Shown one piece after another: positions 17,354 to 25,720 of a DNA stretch of 64,000 bases. The notes below the pieces were generated by a model, which had not been told where the DNA came from, made no database searches, and was given only the letters and a program-made list of their open reading frames with translations. Source of the stretch: Clostridia bacterium (GTDB taxonomy: Bacteria > Bacillota > Clostridia > Lachnospirales > Anaerotignaceae); NCBI GenBank assembly GCA_022786605.1, contig JALFWW010000019.1, positions 1 to 64,000 on the forward strand, in the 5' to 3' direction. Both the position numbers and the translations under genes were made by a program. Within the stretch, counting starts at the first letter, position 1. Each line of letters starts with the position of its first letter.

Positions 17354-17377
17354 AATATGATATGATAATATCATATT
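17354..17377 (+). promoter_or_regulatory. Perfect 10-4-10 palindrome upstream of the flavodoxin-ferredoxin gene
   Basis: AATATGATAT, GATA and ATATCATATT form a perfect palindrome 35 bases before the start codon, overlapping TATGAT-like -10 sequences. It is a likely operator for an unknown repressor of the downstream gene. Confidence 0.5.
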
Positions 17378-17411
17378 AAAAAAATCAATACCGATCGGGG
17401 AGGTTAATGAT

Positions 17412-18188
17412 ATGGTTTTTTATTTTTCCGGCACCGGAAATTCCTATCATGTAGCAAAAAAACTGGCAGAAGGTCTTGGGGAAAAAATGATCGACATGGC
17501 AAGAGCCACACGGGAAGACGCCTATGAGTATACCCTGAAAAAAGGGGAAAAACTGGGCTTTGTATTCCCTGTCCACGCTTGGGCGCCTCCGCAGATGGTG
17601 GAACACTTCGTCCAGCGTCTGGAACTGTATTATGAAGAGGAGGTTTATACCTACGCTGTCTGCACCTGTGGGCAGTCCGCCGGAGAAACCATGTCCATTT
17701 TGGAGGCTTCTCTCGCGGCAAACGATCTTTCTCTGGACAGCGGTTATTCCGTTGTCATGCCCGACAACTATGCCGTATTATTCAAGGCACCTTCACCGGA
17801 AACCCAAAGACAATTGCTCCGCCAGGCAGATGAAGTGGTTCAGCTGATCCTGCGGGCAGTAAAACTGGAGCGAAAAGACTTCTTCCGGGTGAAAAAAGGC
17901 AAGGGCGGCACATTCCTCAGCAATGTGGTGAATCCTCTGTTTCGCCGTTTCGCCACAAAAACAAAACCCTTCTATCCCACTGTGGACTGCATCGGCTGCG
18001 GTATCTGCGCCTATGTCTGTCCTGCTGGATGTATCAAAATGACGGCAGGTGTTCCCGTTTGGGAAGAAGATCATTGCTACATGTGCATGTCCTGTCTGCA
18101 GCATTGTCCCAGACAAGCCATTCAGTATGGCAGACGCACCGCAAACAAAGGACGTTATCTGCATCCCGACTACCGCAAAAAGGAGTGA
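17412..18188 (+). CDS. EFR1-type flavodoxin-ferredoxin fusion protein
   Basis: The 258-aa protein has an N-terminal flavodoxin-like fold (FYFSGTGNSYHVAKKLAEGL; FPVHAWAPPQMVEHF). Its C-terminal pair of 4Fe-4S motifs is CIGCGICAYVCPAGC and CYMCMSCLQHCPRQAI. The architecture is that of the EFR1 family, cytoplasmic electron carriers of gut Clostridia with undefined partners. ATG 17412 has GGGGAGG seven bases upstream. It ends four bases before the polysaccharide deacetylase start, and its last codons supply that gene's SD, so the two are co-translated although functionally dissimilar. Confidence 0.85.
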   Translation: MVFYFSGTGNSYHVAKKLAEGLGEKMIDMARATREDAYEYTLKKGEKLGFVFPVHAWAPPQMVEHFVQRLELYYEEEVYTYAVCTCGQSAGETMSILEASLAANDLSLDSGYSVVMPDNYAVLFKAPSPETQRQLLRQADEVVQLILRAVKLERKDFFRVKKGKGGTFLSNVVNPLFRRFATKTKPFYPTVDCIGCGICAYVCPAGCIKMTAGVPVWEEDHCYMCMSCLQHCPRQAIQYGRRTANKGRYLHPDYRKKE

Positions 18189-18192
18189 TCAT

Positions 18193-19659
18193 ATGAAAAA
18201 ACATAGATTTCTGGCAGCTTTCACCGCCTGCACACTGCTGGCACTGTCCGCTTTCGGTTCCTTTACGGAAGCCGCCGCTGCTGACAGCCGTACAGAAGCC
18301 TTGACCACACAGGCGGAAAGCTACTTCCATTTCCATAAGGATACGCATCATTGGGGCGAGGCAAAGACCTACGTCAGCGCGAAAGACCCTTTTTCCTATG
18401 CTATACAGTATCCTGTGACCAATCAGGCGGCTTTGGATGAGCAAATCATCAAAACACTGAAAACAAAGGCAGACGCTTTCGAAACTGCCTACACCAAAGC
18501 GGCAGAAGAAAAAGCCGAGGAAAGAACACCCAACAAACACATCGGCGCCCTTATCATTGGCTATGATGCCTACATCACCAAAGACAACATTGCCAGTGTA
18601 TCTTTTCTGGAAACACGGAAAATAGACGGTGCCTATACAGAACCGGCATCCTGGAGCACCTATCTGTTTGACGCCGCCACAGGCAAAGCGCTGACGGCAA
18701 AAGATATTTTCCGGGATTCCTACCGTCAGAAAGCATCCGCTTACGCGCTGGATTATTTCCAGAAGCATGAAACTTACGGCAAACAGCTTTTCGGCAATTA
18801 TAAAACCATTCTGGCACCGGAAAGTGATGTGTTCAGCACATTTGCTTTGACAGACGATAGTGTGATTTTTTACATCGACAAATATGAAATCCTCCCCGGT
18901 GACTGCGGCGCCGTTCGTCTGGAAATCCCCAGAGAGGTATTCAAAGGTTCTTTCCTGACAGACCCTGAGGAAATCATTCCTCCCGTTGTGGAAGAACCTG
19001 CCCAGCCCGAAGAAAAACCCGCGGAAACAGGACGTGTCATTGACCCCAACAAGCCCATGGTGGCACTGACTTATGACGATGGTCCTTCTCCTACAGCCAC
19101 CAACGCCATTTTGGATGTACTGGAAAAATACAACGCAGTAGCTACCTTCTATGATGTGGGCTATCGTGTGGCACAGTATCCCGACGTGGTGAAACGGGAA
19201 GCGGCTCTGGGCTGTGAAGTGGGCAGTCATTCCTACGACCACAAGGATTTCAAAAAACTCTCCGCGGCACAGATTCAGAAAGATGTGAAACAGGTCAATG
19301 CAGCCTTTGCCAAAGCAGGCGTGAAACCTACTTCTTTCCGTCCTCCTTATGGCAACACAAACGCTACCGTACAGGCAAACATTCCTCTGCCCATCGTCAC
19401 ATGGTCTGTGGATACCTTAGACTGGAAAACACGGAATGTAAACAGCATCCTGAAAGAAGTCAAAGCCGCAGGCAACCTGGACGGCAAAGTCATCCTGATG
19501 CACGGCATCTATGACTCCACCGCACAGGCAACGGCGAAACTGGTGCCTATGCTGCAGGAACAGGGTTATCAGCTGGTGACTGTTTCCGAACTGATCCAAT
19601 ACAAACACAACGAAACACCCAAAGCTGGAAAACTTTACGGTTATTCTTATTTCCAGTAA
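18193..19659 (+). CDS. Secreted PdaC-like polysaccharide deacetylase
   Basis: The 488-aa protein has a signal peptide (LLALSAFGSFTEAAAA). An N-terminal region of about 240 residues resembles DUF4163/DUF3298, as in RsiV and PdaC. A carbohydrate-esterase family 4 domain follows: motif 1 TYDDGP (Asp295-Asp296), motif 2 SHSYDH, motif 3 RPPYGNTN, motif 4 WSVDTLDW and motif 5 ILMHGIYD. All metal-binding and catalytic residues are present. It should deacetylate peptidoglycan amino sugars outside the membrane and give lysozyme resistance, as PdaC does in Bacillus. It is translationally coupled to the upstream ferredoxin gene and ends at a strong terminator. Confidence 0.88.
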   Translation: MKKHRFLAAFTACTLLALSAFGSFTEAAAADSRTEALTTQAESYFHFHKDTHHWGEAKTYVSAKDPFSYAIQYPVTNQAALDEQIIKTLKTKADAFETAYTKAAEEKAEERTPNKHIGALIIGYDAYITKDNIASVSFLETRKIDGAYTEPASWSTYLFDAATGKALTAKDIFRDSYRQKASAYALDYFQKHETYGKQLFGNYKTILAPESDVFSTFALTDDSVIFYIDKYEILPGDCGAVRLEIPREVFKGSFLTDPEEIIPPVVEEPAQPEEKPAETGRVIDPNKPMVALTYDDGPSPTATNAILDVLEKYNAVATFYDVGYRVAQYPDVVKREAALGCEVGSHSYDHKDFKKLSAAQIQKDVKQVNAAFAKAGVKPTSFRPPYGNTNATVQANIPLPIVTWSVDTLDWKTRNVNSILKEVKAAGNLDGKVILMHGIYDSTAQATAKLVPMLQEQGYQLVTVSELIQYKHNETPKAGKLYGYSYFQ

Positions 19660-19670
19660 GCCATACATAA

Positions 19671-19707
19671 AAAAGCGTTCCGCGGAAATGTCCGTGGAAC
19701 GCTTTTT
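19671..19707. terminator. Bidirectional terminator between convergent genes
   Basis: A 15-bp stem AAAAGCGTTCCGCGG/CCGTGGAACGCTTTT with one G-T pair and a T tract on both strands serves the deacetylase gene and the convergent DtxR-family gene. Confidence 0.88.
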
Positions 19708-19712
19708 CTGTT

Positions 19713-20108
19713 TTAAGATTCTTTTCGATTGATTTCCTCCAGGCTTTCCTGATGGTGGCGCTTCATACAGGCGAATGTTTCCTCACTGATGATATGCTCC
19801 ATACGGCAGGCATCTTCCAAAGCCGTCTTTTCCGAAACACCAATACGCATAAGTGAAGCGGCAATGACACAATGCCGTTCATAAGTGGCTGTGGCAACTT
19901 TTTTGCCTTCTTCTGTCAGCGTGATCTTACTGCGGTCTGTGACAGTGATATAGCCCTCCGCCCGCAGTTTTTTCATGGCATTGCTGACGCTGGGCTTGCT
20001 GAATCCTAGTTCTGTGGCAATATCAATGGCACGGACATAGCCTGTTTTCTGCTGTAAGATATATATGGTTTCCAAGTAATTTTCCATGGATTCTCTTGTT
20101 TTGATCAT
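19713..20108 (-). CDS. DtxR/MntR-family metal-dependent regulator
   Basis: The 131-aa protein has the family HTH (IDIATELGFSKPSVSNAMKKLRAEGYI) and a dimerisation/metal domain with the usual ligands (MEHIISEETFACMKRHH). There is no SH3-like C-terminal domain, so it is of MntR size rather than DtxR size. It should repress metal-uptake genes when Mn2+ or Fe2+ is bound. No transporter gene is adjacent. A TGTTAC-TATG-GTAACA palindrome 22 bases upstream of its start suggests autoregulation. Confidence 0.82.
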   Translation of the reverse strand: MIKTRESMENYLETIYILQQKTGYVRAIDIATELGFSKPSVSNAMKKLRAEGYITVTDRSKITLTEEGKKVATATYERHCVIAASLMRIGVSEKTALEDACRMEHIISEETFACMKRHHQESLEEINRKES

Positions 20109-20130
20109 TTCCTCACCCCAAACCTAAACT

Positions 20131-20146
20131 TGTTACTATGGTAACA
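20131..20146 (-). promoter_or_regulatory. Palindromic operator candidate upstream of the DtxR-family gene
   Basis: TGTTAC-TATG-GTAACA is a perfect 6-4-6 inverted repeat just upstream of the regulator start codon, the expected place and size for an autoregulatory site. Confidence 0.5.
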
Positions 20147-20249
20147 GAGTTTCCCCAAAGTTACAACCGCAAATACAAAACTTTCTCTTTTCGCAAAAAA
20201 TTTTACACTTCCCATTGACAATTTCCAGAAAATATTGCATCATAAAGAT

Positions 20250-20470
20250 ATGTATACAGGCATCATACACCTGTATATTAAAATGCTTGTTTCTGCGCAT
20301 TATCGTCCTCTCCTGACGGTTTTGCGTATTGAATCAAACTTTTCATCTCTTCATGTCGTTGTCCCTCCGTACATGGAAAACTCCCCCCAATTCCGTTTTT
20401 CATGTATCGACAATGACAGCCCTTTCAAAGGAGGCGGCAGTTTCCCCCCAAAACAAACTGCCGTCTTTTT
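20250..20470 (+). ncRNA. Candidate structured leader RNA or small RNA before the AlkD-like gene
   Basis: A TTGACA at 20215-20220 could start a transcript. It contains TATACAGG/CCTGTATA (20253-20260/20270-20277) and CGTC/GACG (20304-20307/20315-20318). A long two-part hairpin pairs 20354-20363 with 20409-20418 and 20371-20380 with 20396-20405. A perfect 9-bp terminator stem CGGCAGTTT/AAACTGCCG (20435-20443/20455-20463) is followed by a T tract. It ends about 55 bases before the start codon at 20527, like a riboswitch or attenuator. No known class is recognised. Confidence 0.5.
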
Positions 20471-20526
20471 TGCTGCGCAAAAATGAAAATTCTGTTATCA
20501 TAAATGTGAGAGAAGGAAGTGATTTT

Positions 20527-21246
20527 ATGCATATCATACCGGAATGCTGGACACCGGAAACCTATAACAATTTTCTTACGGCGTTAAAAGAGGAAACAGA
20601 CGAAACATACCGCCTGTTCAACGAAAAACTGCTGGCTTCTGAACTGCCCACATTGGGACTGAGACTGCCTTTTCTGCGCAAAACGGCAAAAGCCATTGCC
20701 AAAGGCGACCCCAGAGGATTCCTTGCTGTCTGCGGCAAAACATACCACGAAGAACGTCTTCTTTACGGTCTGGTAGCTGCGGAACTGCCTTACGCGGACT
20801 TTCTGCCCCACAGTGACAAAATGGCAAAATATCTTGTGGAAAACTGGGCCATCTGCGATACATTCTGTTCTTCTTTGAAAAAGGTACTGTCCCATAAAGC
20901 GGACAAAGCCCATTATTTCCGCTACATCTCCGTATATCTGTCCTCCCTGAATCCATGGACCGTACGGGTATGGCTCATCGTCATGCTCCACCATTATCTG
21001 ACTCCCACCACCATCAATACGGTTCTGACGCGTACGCTGGCAGTGGACTCAGACTTCTATTATGTCCGCATGGCGCAGGCATGGCTTTTGGCAGAAGCAT
21101 GGGTGAAATTCCCCGAAGAAACAAAAAAAGCTGTCCTTGCCGCTGATTTAGACCCTTGGGTGTTCCGTAAATTCGTACAAAAAGCACGGGAATCCAGACG
21201 GGTCTCCGATGAGGACAAAGACTATCTGAAAAGCCTGCTCCCATAA
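20527..21246 (+). CDS. AlkD-like DNA alkylation repair protein
   Basis: The 239-aa protein is all-helical with the HEAT-like repeats of the DNA_alkylation family (LPFLRKTAKAIAKGDPRG; WAICDTFCSSLKK; FYYVRMAQAWLLAEAWVKFPEE). AlkD-type enzymes excise positively charged N3- or N7-alkylated bases without flipping them. ATG 20527 follows GAAGGAAGTGA. The longer ORF reading back to 20329 runs through the upstream hairpins and terminator and has no SD. Expression may depend on the structured leader before it. A terminator follows at once, so it is monocistronic. Confidence 0.85.
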   Translation: MHIIPECWTPETYNNFLTALKEETDETYRLFNEKLLASELPTLGLRLPFLRKTAKAIAKGDPRGFLAVCGKTYHEERLLYGLVAAELPYADFLPHSDKMAKYLVENWAICDTFCSSLKKVLSHKADKAHYFRYISVYLSSLNPWTVRVWLIVMLHHYLTPTTINTVLTRTLAVDSDFYYVRMAQAWLLAEAWVKFPEETKKAVLAADLDPWVFRKFVQKARESRRVSDEDKDYLKSLLP

Positions 21247-21252
21247 AAACAG

Positions 21253-21297
21253 AAAGCCCATATTTTTAGCTCATTGCCGAAAATATGGGCTTTTTTT
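21253..21297 (+). terminator. Rho-independent terminator
   Basis: The 14-bp stem AAAGCCCATATTTT/AAAATATGGGCTTT with a T tract lies seven bases after the AlkD-like gene. Confidence 0.9.
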
Positions 21298-21385
21298 GAT
21301 GCACTTTCCCCATTGACATTTCTCTTTTTTGTTTCGTACACTGACTTTATCTATGAGATATTGACTTTATAAAGGAGGCGGGAAT

Positions 21386-21808
21386 ATGAAAGGACTTCGC
21401 AATCAGCCTTGGTATCCCCTTTTGCCATTGGTTCCCGTCCACATTCTGGCTTACTTCTGCAATTTCACAAACTGCTTCTTCAACGCCACCCCTACATTCT
21501 TTGGCGTTGGATTCAGCCTTCTTTATGTGGGACTGTGTTTTTACCTGCTGTTCCGTTTTCGGCAGAATACTTTCTGGCTGAAATTCTACGCCATTTTTTC
21601 ATTGATGTTTTTTGCCAGTCTTTGCGTTTCTTATCTGGAGATTTCCTTTGGAAATGTGGACAGCATCGCTCTTGTCCTCTCCCTGCTGTTTGTGCCTGCC
21701 TATTACGGACTGACGGAGATTCTTTATCTGGAAATCATGGTTCCTTGCCTGCTTCTGCTGGAAGGGCTGCTCTGTCTGTATTTCCTCCATAAAAGAAAAA
21801 ACATATGA
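21386..21808 (+). CDS. Small integral membrane protein of unknown function
   Basis: The 140-aa protein has four predicted membrane helices (about 12-30, 40-57, 64-82 and 90-130 with a break) and a basic C-terminus LHKRKNI. AAAGGAGG lies seven bases before ATG 21386, and TTGACA about 70 bases upstream could be its promoter. Repeat copy E begins right at the stop codon. I do not recognise the family and no motif suggests a function. Confidence 0.55.
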   Translation: MKGLRNQPWYPLLPLVPVHILAYFCNFTNCFFNATPTFFGVGFSLLYVGLCFYLLFRFRQNTFWLKFYAIFSLMFFASLCVSYLEISFGNVDSIALVLSLLFVPAYYGLTEILYLEIMVPCLLLLEGLLCLYFLHKRKNI

Positions 21809-21919
21809 AAGCAAATTCCCATTTAGAAAATATTCCTGATACAATTCAGGTAAAAAAATAACCGGAAACCCCTTTTATACGGGGGATTCCGGCTATCTTT
21901 ATCTTCTTATGAAGATGTA
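21809..21919 (+). repeat. Dispersed inverted-repeat element, copy E (diverged)
   Basis: The left end AAAGCAAATTCCC and right end TTATCTTCTTATGAAGATG match the other copies. The inner stem is a GC-rich variant (ACCGGAAACCCC ... GGGGATTCCGG). It fills the gap between a plus-strand gene and the convergent copA. Confidence 0.65.
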
Positions 21920-21943
21920 GTCTTACGATTTTGGAAAACTTCT

Positions 21944-22150
21944 TTACTGAATATCCACCACTTCGTAGCCCGCGTCTGTGACTGTCTGCACCAGTGTTTC
22001 ATCGCTGATATCTTTGGACAGTGTTACGGTTGCACTTTTGCCTTCCAGACTGACTTCCGCTGTTACACCGTCCAGATCGTTCAGGGCTTTTTCCACTCTG
22101 CCTGTGCAGTGATTACACATCATACCTTCAATCTTCAATACTTTTTTCAT
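21944..22150 (-). CDS. copZ: CopZ-like copper chaperone from an internal in-frame start of copA
   Basis: ATG 22150 begins [15 protein letters not shown], a complete 68-aa heavy-metal-associated domain the size of a free-standing CopZ. AAGGAGG (22159-22165) is eight bases upstream, as good as any SD in the window, although it lies inside the copA reading frame. The preceding residues [17 protein letters not shown] are a hydrophilic linker, not structure. Separate synthesis would supply chaperone and pump from one gene. A simple fusion with a chance SD, or a natural read-through of formerly separate genes, is also possible. Confidence 0.55.
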   Translation of the reverse strand: MKKVLKIEGMMCNHCTGRVEKALNDLDGVTAEVSLEGKSATVTLSKDISDETLVQTVTDAGYEVVDIQ

Positions 22151-24478
22151 ACCAATTTCCTCCTTATGATTTGATTCTTTCTGTATATCTTCTTTCGGCA
22201 AAGCCGTTGTTGTTTTCGCATATTTGGGACGGAACAGCCGCAGTCTGAGGGCGTTCCCCACCACAAAAGCAGAGCTGAAACTCATAGCCGCCGCCGCAAA
22301 CATGGGATTGAGCTTCCATTCCAGGAAAGGATAGAACACCCCAGCCGCCAGAGGGATACCGCAGGCATTATAGAAAAATGCCCAGAACAGATTTTCTTTG
22401 ATGTTGCGGATGGTGGCGTGACTCAGTTCAATGGCTGTCACCGCGTCCATCAGGTCGCTTTTCATCAATATAATATCAGCGGATTCCATGGCAACGTCTG
22501 TGCCTGCGCCAATGGCAACGCCTACGTCCGCACGCATGAGGGCAGGAGCGTCATTGATACCGTCACCAATCATAGCAACTTTTTTGCCCTGTTCCTGCAA
22601 ACGGCGGACTTCCCGTTCCTTATCCTGGGGCAAAACTTCCGCAATGACCTGAATATCCAATTCCCTAGCAATGGCTTCTGCTGTCCGTTTATTGTCCCCT
22701 GTGAGCATGACCACTTCAATGCCCATCTGGTGGAACGCGTCCACAGCGGCTTTGCTGGTAGGCTTCAACGTATCCGCCAGCGCCACAATACCCAGAAATG
22801 TTTCGTTTTCCGCAAAGAACAGAGGGGTTTTCCCTGCTTCTGCCAGTTCCACGGCTCTTGCTTCCCATTCTCCCAGCTGGATGCCTCTTTCTTTCATCAT
22901 TTTCAAATTCCCAGCCAGAATGTGTTTTCCTTCTACGTCGGCTTCTACGCCCTGACCAGCTGTTGCGGTGAGGTTTTCCGCTTTTTCAAAGGGAACTTCT
23001 TTTTCTTTGGCATAAGCAACGATGGCTTCCGCTAAGGGATGTTCCGAAAGAGCTTCCACTGCCGCCGCCTGTTTCAGCAGACGGTTCCGCAGAATGCCTT
23101 TTGCCATCACCACATCGGTAACAACGGGCTTGCCTTCTGTCAAAGTACCTGTTTTATCCAGCACTACGGTCTGCACCTGATGGGCGATTTCCAGACTTTC
23201 AGCGGATTTCACCAGAATACCGTATTCGGCGCCTTTGCCTGTTCCTACCATGATCGCCGTAGGTGTTGCCAGCCCCAACGCACAGGGGCAGGAAATGACA
23301 AGCACCGCAATACCGATGGACAACGCAAAGGAGAAAGGCTGATTTCCAGCCACAAACCAGATGACCGCCGCCAGAATGGCAATGGTGATCACCACAGGCA
23401 CAAATACGCCGCTGACTTTATCCGCCAGTTTGGCGATGGGTGCCTTGGATGCGCCCGCTTCTTCCACCAGAGCGATGATTTGAGATAAAGTGGTATCTTT
23501 GCCGACTCTCGTGGCTGTCATGCGGAAATAACCGCTTTTGTTGACAGTCGCACCGATGACCGTATCACCCACCTGTTTTTCCACAGGGATGCTTTCGCCT
23601 GTGATGGCACTTTCATCCACAGCGGAAAAGCCTTCCATGATTTTGCCATCTACGGGAATTCTCTGTCCCGGTTTCACGATGATGGTATCCCCTGTCACCA
23701 CTTCTTCCACAGGGATTTCCTGTTCCACGCCATCCCGCAGAACAGTGGCTGTTTTGGGCGCCAAGTCCATAAGCTTGCTGATGGCTTCGGAAGTTTTCCC
23801 TTTGGAACGGGTTTCCATATATTTCCCCACGGTAATGAGGGTCAAAATCATAGCGGCAGACTCAAAATACAGCTCCATGCCGTAATGATGGGCTGTCATC
23901 ATATCTCCATGCCCCATAGCGTAAGCCATGGAATAAATGGCAAACACGCTGTAAACCACTGACGCGGCGGAACCCAGCGCAATGAGGGAATCCATATTAG
24001 GCGCACGGTTCCACAAAGCCTTGAAGCCCACCACGAAATATTTTTTGTTGATGATGAGGACGGGAATGGTCAAGAACAGCTGTGTCAAAGCGAAAATCAT
24101 GATATTTTCGTTACCCAGCAAAATGGCAGGCAATGGTGCCCCCATCATATGCCCCATGGAGATATAGAACAAGGGAATCAAAAAACAAAAGGATGCGATG
24201 AGCCGCCCTTTCATGTGGTGCATTTCTTCTGCCGCCACATTTTTTGGTGCTTCCTGTGTTTTATTTTCTCCCTGCACCGATGCCCCATAACCGCCGCTTT
24301 CTACCGCATGGATAATGTCCGTGGTCCCAAGGGCGTGATCGTCATACTCTACCACCATACTGTTCTGGAGCAGATTTACATTGACACACTGGACGCCTTC
24401 CAGCTTGCTGACGCTTTTCTCCACATGGGCGGAGCAGGCAGAACAGGTCATACCCGTTACGTCAAATTTTTGTTTCAT
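21944..24478 (-). CDS. copA: Copper-exporting P1B-ATPase with a C-terminal CopZ-like domain
   Basis: The 844-aa pump moves Cu+ out of the cytoplasm. It has an N-terminal heavy-metal-associated domain (GMTCSAC, Cys12 and Cys15), eight membrane helices, the transport motif CPC in [11 protein letters not shown], the phosphorylation motif DKTGTLTEG, and [10 protein letters not shown]. After the last helix comes an unusual second metal-binding domain, residues 777-844, with GMMCNHC (Cys788, Cys791). An AAGGAGG SD and an in-frame ATG precede that domain, so it may also be made alone as a chaperone. ATG 24478 lies 12 bases after csoR, forming a csoR-copA operon under the CsoR operator. Confidence 0.93.
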   Translation of the reverse strand: MKQKFDVTGMTCSACSAHVEKSVSKLEGVQCVNVNLLQNSMVVEYDDHALGTTDIIHAVESGGYGASVQGENKTQEAPKNVAAEEMHHMKGRLIASFCFLIPLFYISMGHMMGAPLPAILLGNENIMIFALTQLFLTIPVLIINKKYFVVGFKALWNRAPNMDSLIALGSAASVVYSVFAIYSMAYAMGHGDMMTAHHYGMELYFESAAMILTLITVGKYMETRSKGKTSEAISKLMDLAPKTATVLRDGVEQEIPVEEVVTGDTIIVKPGQRIPVDGKIMEGFSAVDESAITGESIPVEKQVGDTVIGATVNKSGYFRMTATRVGKDTTLSQIIALVEEAGASKAPIAKLADKVSGVFVPVVITIAILAAVIWFVAGNQPFSFALSIGIAVLVISCPCALGLATPTAIMVGTGKGAEYGILVKSAESLEIAHQVQTVVLDKTGTLTEGKPVVTDVVMAKGILRNRLLKQAAAVEALSEHPLAEAIVAYAKEKEVPFEKAENLTATAGQGVEADVEGKHILAGNLKMMKERGIQLGEWEARAVELAEAGKTPLFFAENETFLGIVALADTLKPTSKAAVDAFHQMGIEVVMLTGDNKRTAEAIARELDIQVIAEVLPQDKEREVRRLQEQGKKVAMIGDGINDAPALMRADVGVAIGAGTDVAMESADIILMKSDLMDAVTAIELSHATIRNIKENLFWAFFYNACGIPLAAGVFYPFLEWKLNPMFAAAAMSFSSAFVVGNALRLRLFRPKYAKTTTALPKEDIQKESNHKEEIGMKKVLKIEGMMCNHCTGRVEKALNDLDGVTAEVSLEGKSATVTLSKDISDETLVQTVTDAGYEVVDIQ

Positions 24479-24490
24479 GGCATTTCCTCC

Positions 24491-24754
24491 TTATTTCAGT
24501 ATTTTGCCCAGCATAGCCACCAGTTCATCTACCTTTTCTTCCTTTTCGGCATCGGTGGCAGCTGCTACCACGCAGCCCTTCAAATGGGCTGTCAAAATTT
24601 CTTTATTTGCTTTATTGAGAATGGCTTCCACTGCCATAAGCTGCTGGGAAATATCCATACAATAGCGATTGTCCTCCACCATTTTCAATATCCCATCCAG
24701 CTGTCCTCTGGCTGTTTTCAGCAGTTTCGTAATCTTGTCCTTATCTGCACGCAT
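24491..24754 (-). CDS. csoR: CsoR-type copper-sensing repressor
   Basis: The 87-aa all-helical DUF156 protein has the copper ligands Cys32, His57 and Cys61 in the canonical C-H-C arrangement (NRYCMDIS; LTAHLKGC). Apo-CsoR binds the promoter and Cu+ releases it. ATG 24754 follows an AAGGAAAGG SD; the longer ORF upstream crosses the operator and is not used. It is first in an operon with copA. Confidence 0.92.
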   Translation of the reverse strand: MRADKDKITKLLKTARGQLDGILKMVEDNRYCMDISQQLMAVEAILNKANKEILTAHLKGCVVAAATDAEKEEKVDELVAMLGKILK

Positions 24755-24780
24755 GTTACCACACCTTTCCTTCCACTTTA

Positions 24781-24847
24781 TACCCTCCCCCCTAGGGGTG
24801 GGGTTTGTTTCTGAGGATAGTATATCATACCAAAATGGTAGGCGCAA
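24781..24847 (-). promoter_or_regulatory. csoR-copA promoter and CsoR operator
   Basis: On the minus strand TTGCGC (24842-24847) and TATACT (24819-24824) are 17 bases apart, with a TACCA-AAA-TGGTA palindrome in the spacer. Downstream, 24781-24803 is a GC-rich pseudo-palindrome centred on CTAG with flanking C and G runs, the usual CsoR operator shape. Confidence 0.75.
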
Positions 24848-24920
24848 TACCTTTTTGATATTTTTCTTTCTTTTTTCCTCACACAGTTGTATGATGGATA
24901 GAAAAAAAGGAGGAATACAT

Positions 24921-25397
24921 ATGTCCACACAAAACACACCTTTACGCAGAAAAGACCGTTTGAGAACAGAAGCGGAAGCCAGAGCCATTATGGAAAGCTG
25001 TGACTTTGCCGTATTATCCACCACCGACAGCGAAAACATGCCTTATGGCGTGCCCGTTTCCGTGGTTCTGGAAGAAAACCGCCTGTATTTCCACTGCGCC
25101 AAAGCAGGTCGAAAACTGGAAAACATCCAGCAAAATCTCCATGTCTGCCTGACTTTCGCCAAAGTGCGTCTGGTAGACGGCGAAAATTTCACCACCCGTT
25201 ATGAAAGCGTCATTGCGGAAGGCACTGCCTCTGTCATAGAGGAAGAAACAGAAAAACGTCATGCCCTTCAACTGCTCTGCCACCGCTACACCCAGCACAG
25301 CGATGAAGAAATCGATGCCTACATCCAGCATCACTTTGCCCAGACAGGTGTTGTGCGGGTGGATCTGGAAAGGATTTCCGCAAAAGCAAATGTATAA
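24921..25397 (+). CDS. Pyridoxamine 5'-phosphate oxidase-like flavoprotein (NimA type)
   Basis: The 158-aa split-barrel protein has the pattern MESCDFAVLSTTDSENMPYGVPVSVVLE ... LYFHCAKAGRKLENIQQN typical of NimA/PNPOx-like FMN proteins of anaerobes. Some reduce nitroimidazoles, but most have unknown substrates. AAAGGAGG lies eight bases before ATG 24921. It is transcribed divergently from csoR across the shared 160-bp gap, with no evidence that copper controls it. Confidence 0.8.
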   Translation: MSTQNTPLRRKDRLRTEAEARAIMESCDFAVLSTTDSENMPYGVPVSVVLEENRLYFHCAKAGRKLENIQQNLHVCLTFAKVRLVDGENFTTRYESVIAEGTASVIEEETEKRHALQLLCHRYTQHSDEEIDAYIQHHFAQTGVVRVDLERISAKANV

Positions 25398-25663
25398 CCT
25401 TCTCCTTACAAAAACAAACTTTTTCAAATCTTTCCTAAATTTAACAGAAATCACCGAACAACCTTAACATTCCAAAGGCAAAATACAAAGCGAAAGAAAA
25501 CAAAATACATTTTTCATAAGCAATTCCCGCCCAAAACAACGCCATCCGAACTGCCGCAGAAAAAAGGCTTTTTCGCCCGTCTGTGCCATCGGATTTTCAA
25601 ATAGACAACATCTCCCTATCTTCGGGCAATGTGTTTTCATGGCTGTGCATTGCCGTATATACC

Positions 25664-25706
25664 AAAAAAAGACGTGAACTTGAGGAATCTCTTGTCCACG
25701 TCTTTT
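25664..25706. terminator. Hairpin terminator between convergent genes
   Basis: AAAAGACGTG/CACGTCTTTT flanks a 20-base loop with A and T tracts on either side, so it can act for the dusB transcript (minus) and the NimA-type gene (plus). The preceding 25398-25663 is AT-rich and shows no gene, RNA or repeat that I can support. Confidence 0.7.
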
Positions 25707-25720
25707 CTTATTCTCTTATT

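Noticed and set aside
20235-20486. 83-codon ORF upstream of the AlkD-like gene
   Set aside because: It crosses several hairpins and a terminator stem and lacks an SD; a structured RNA explains the region better.
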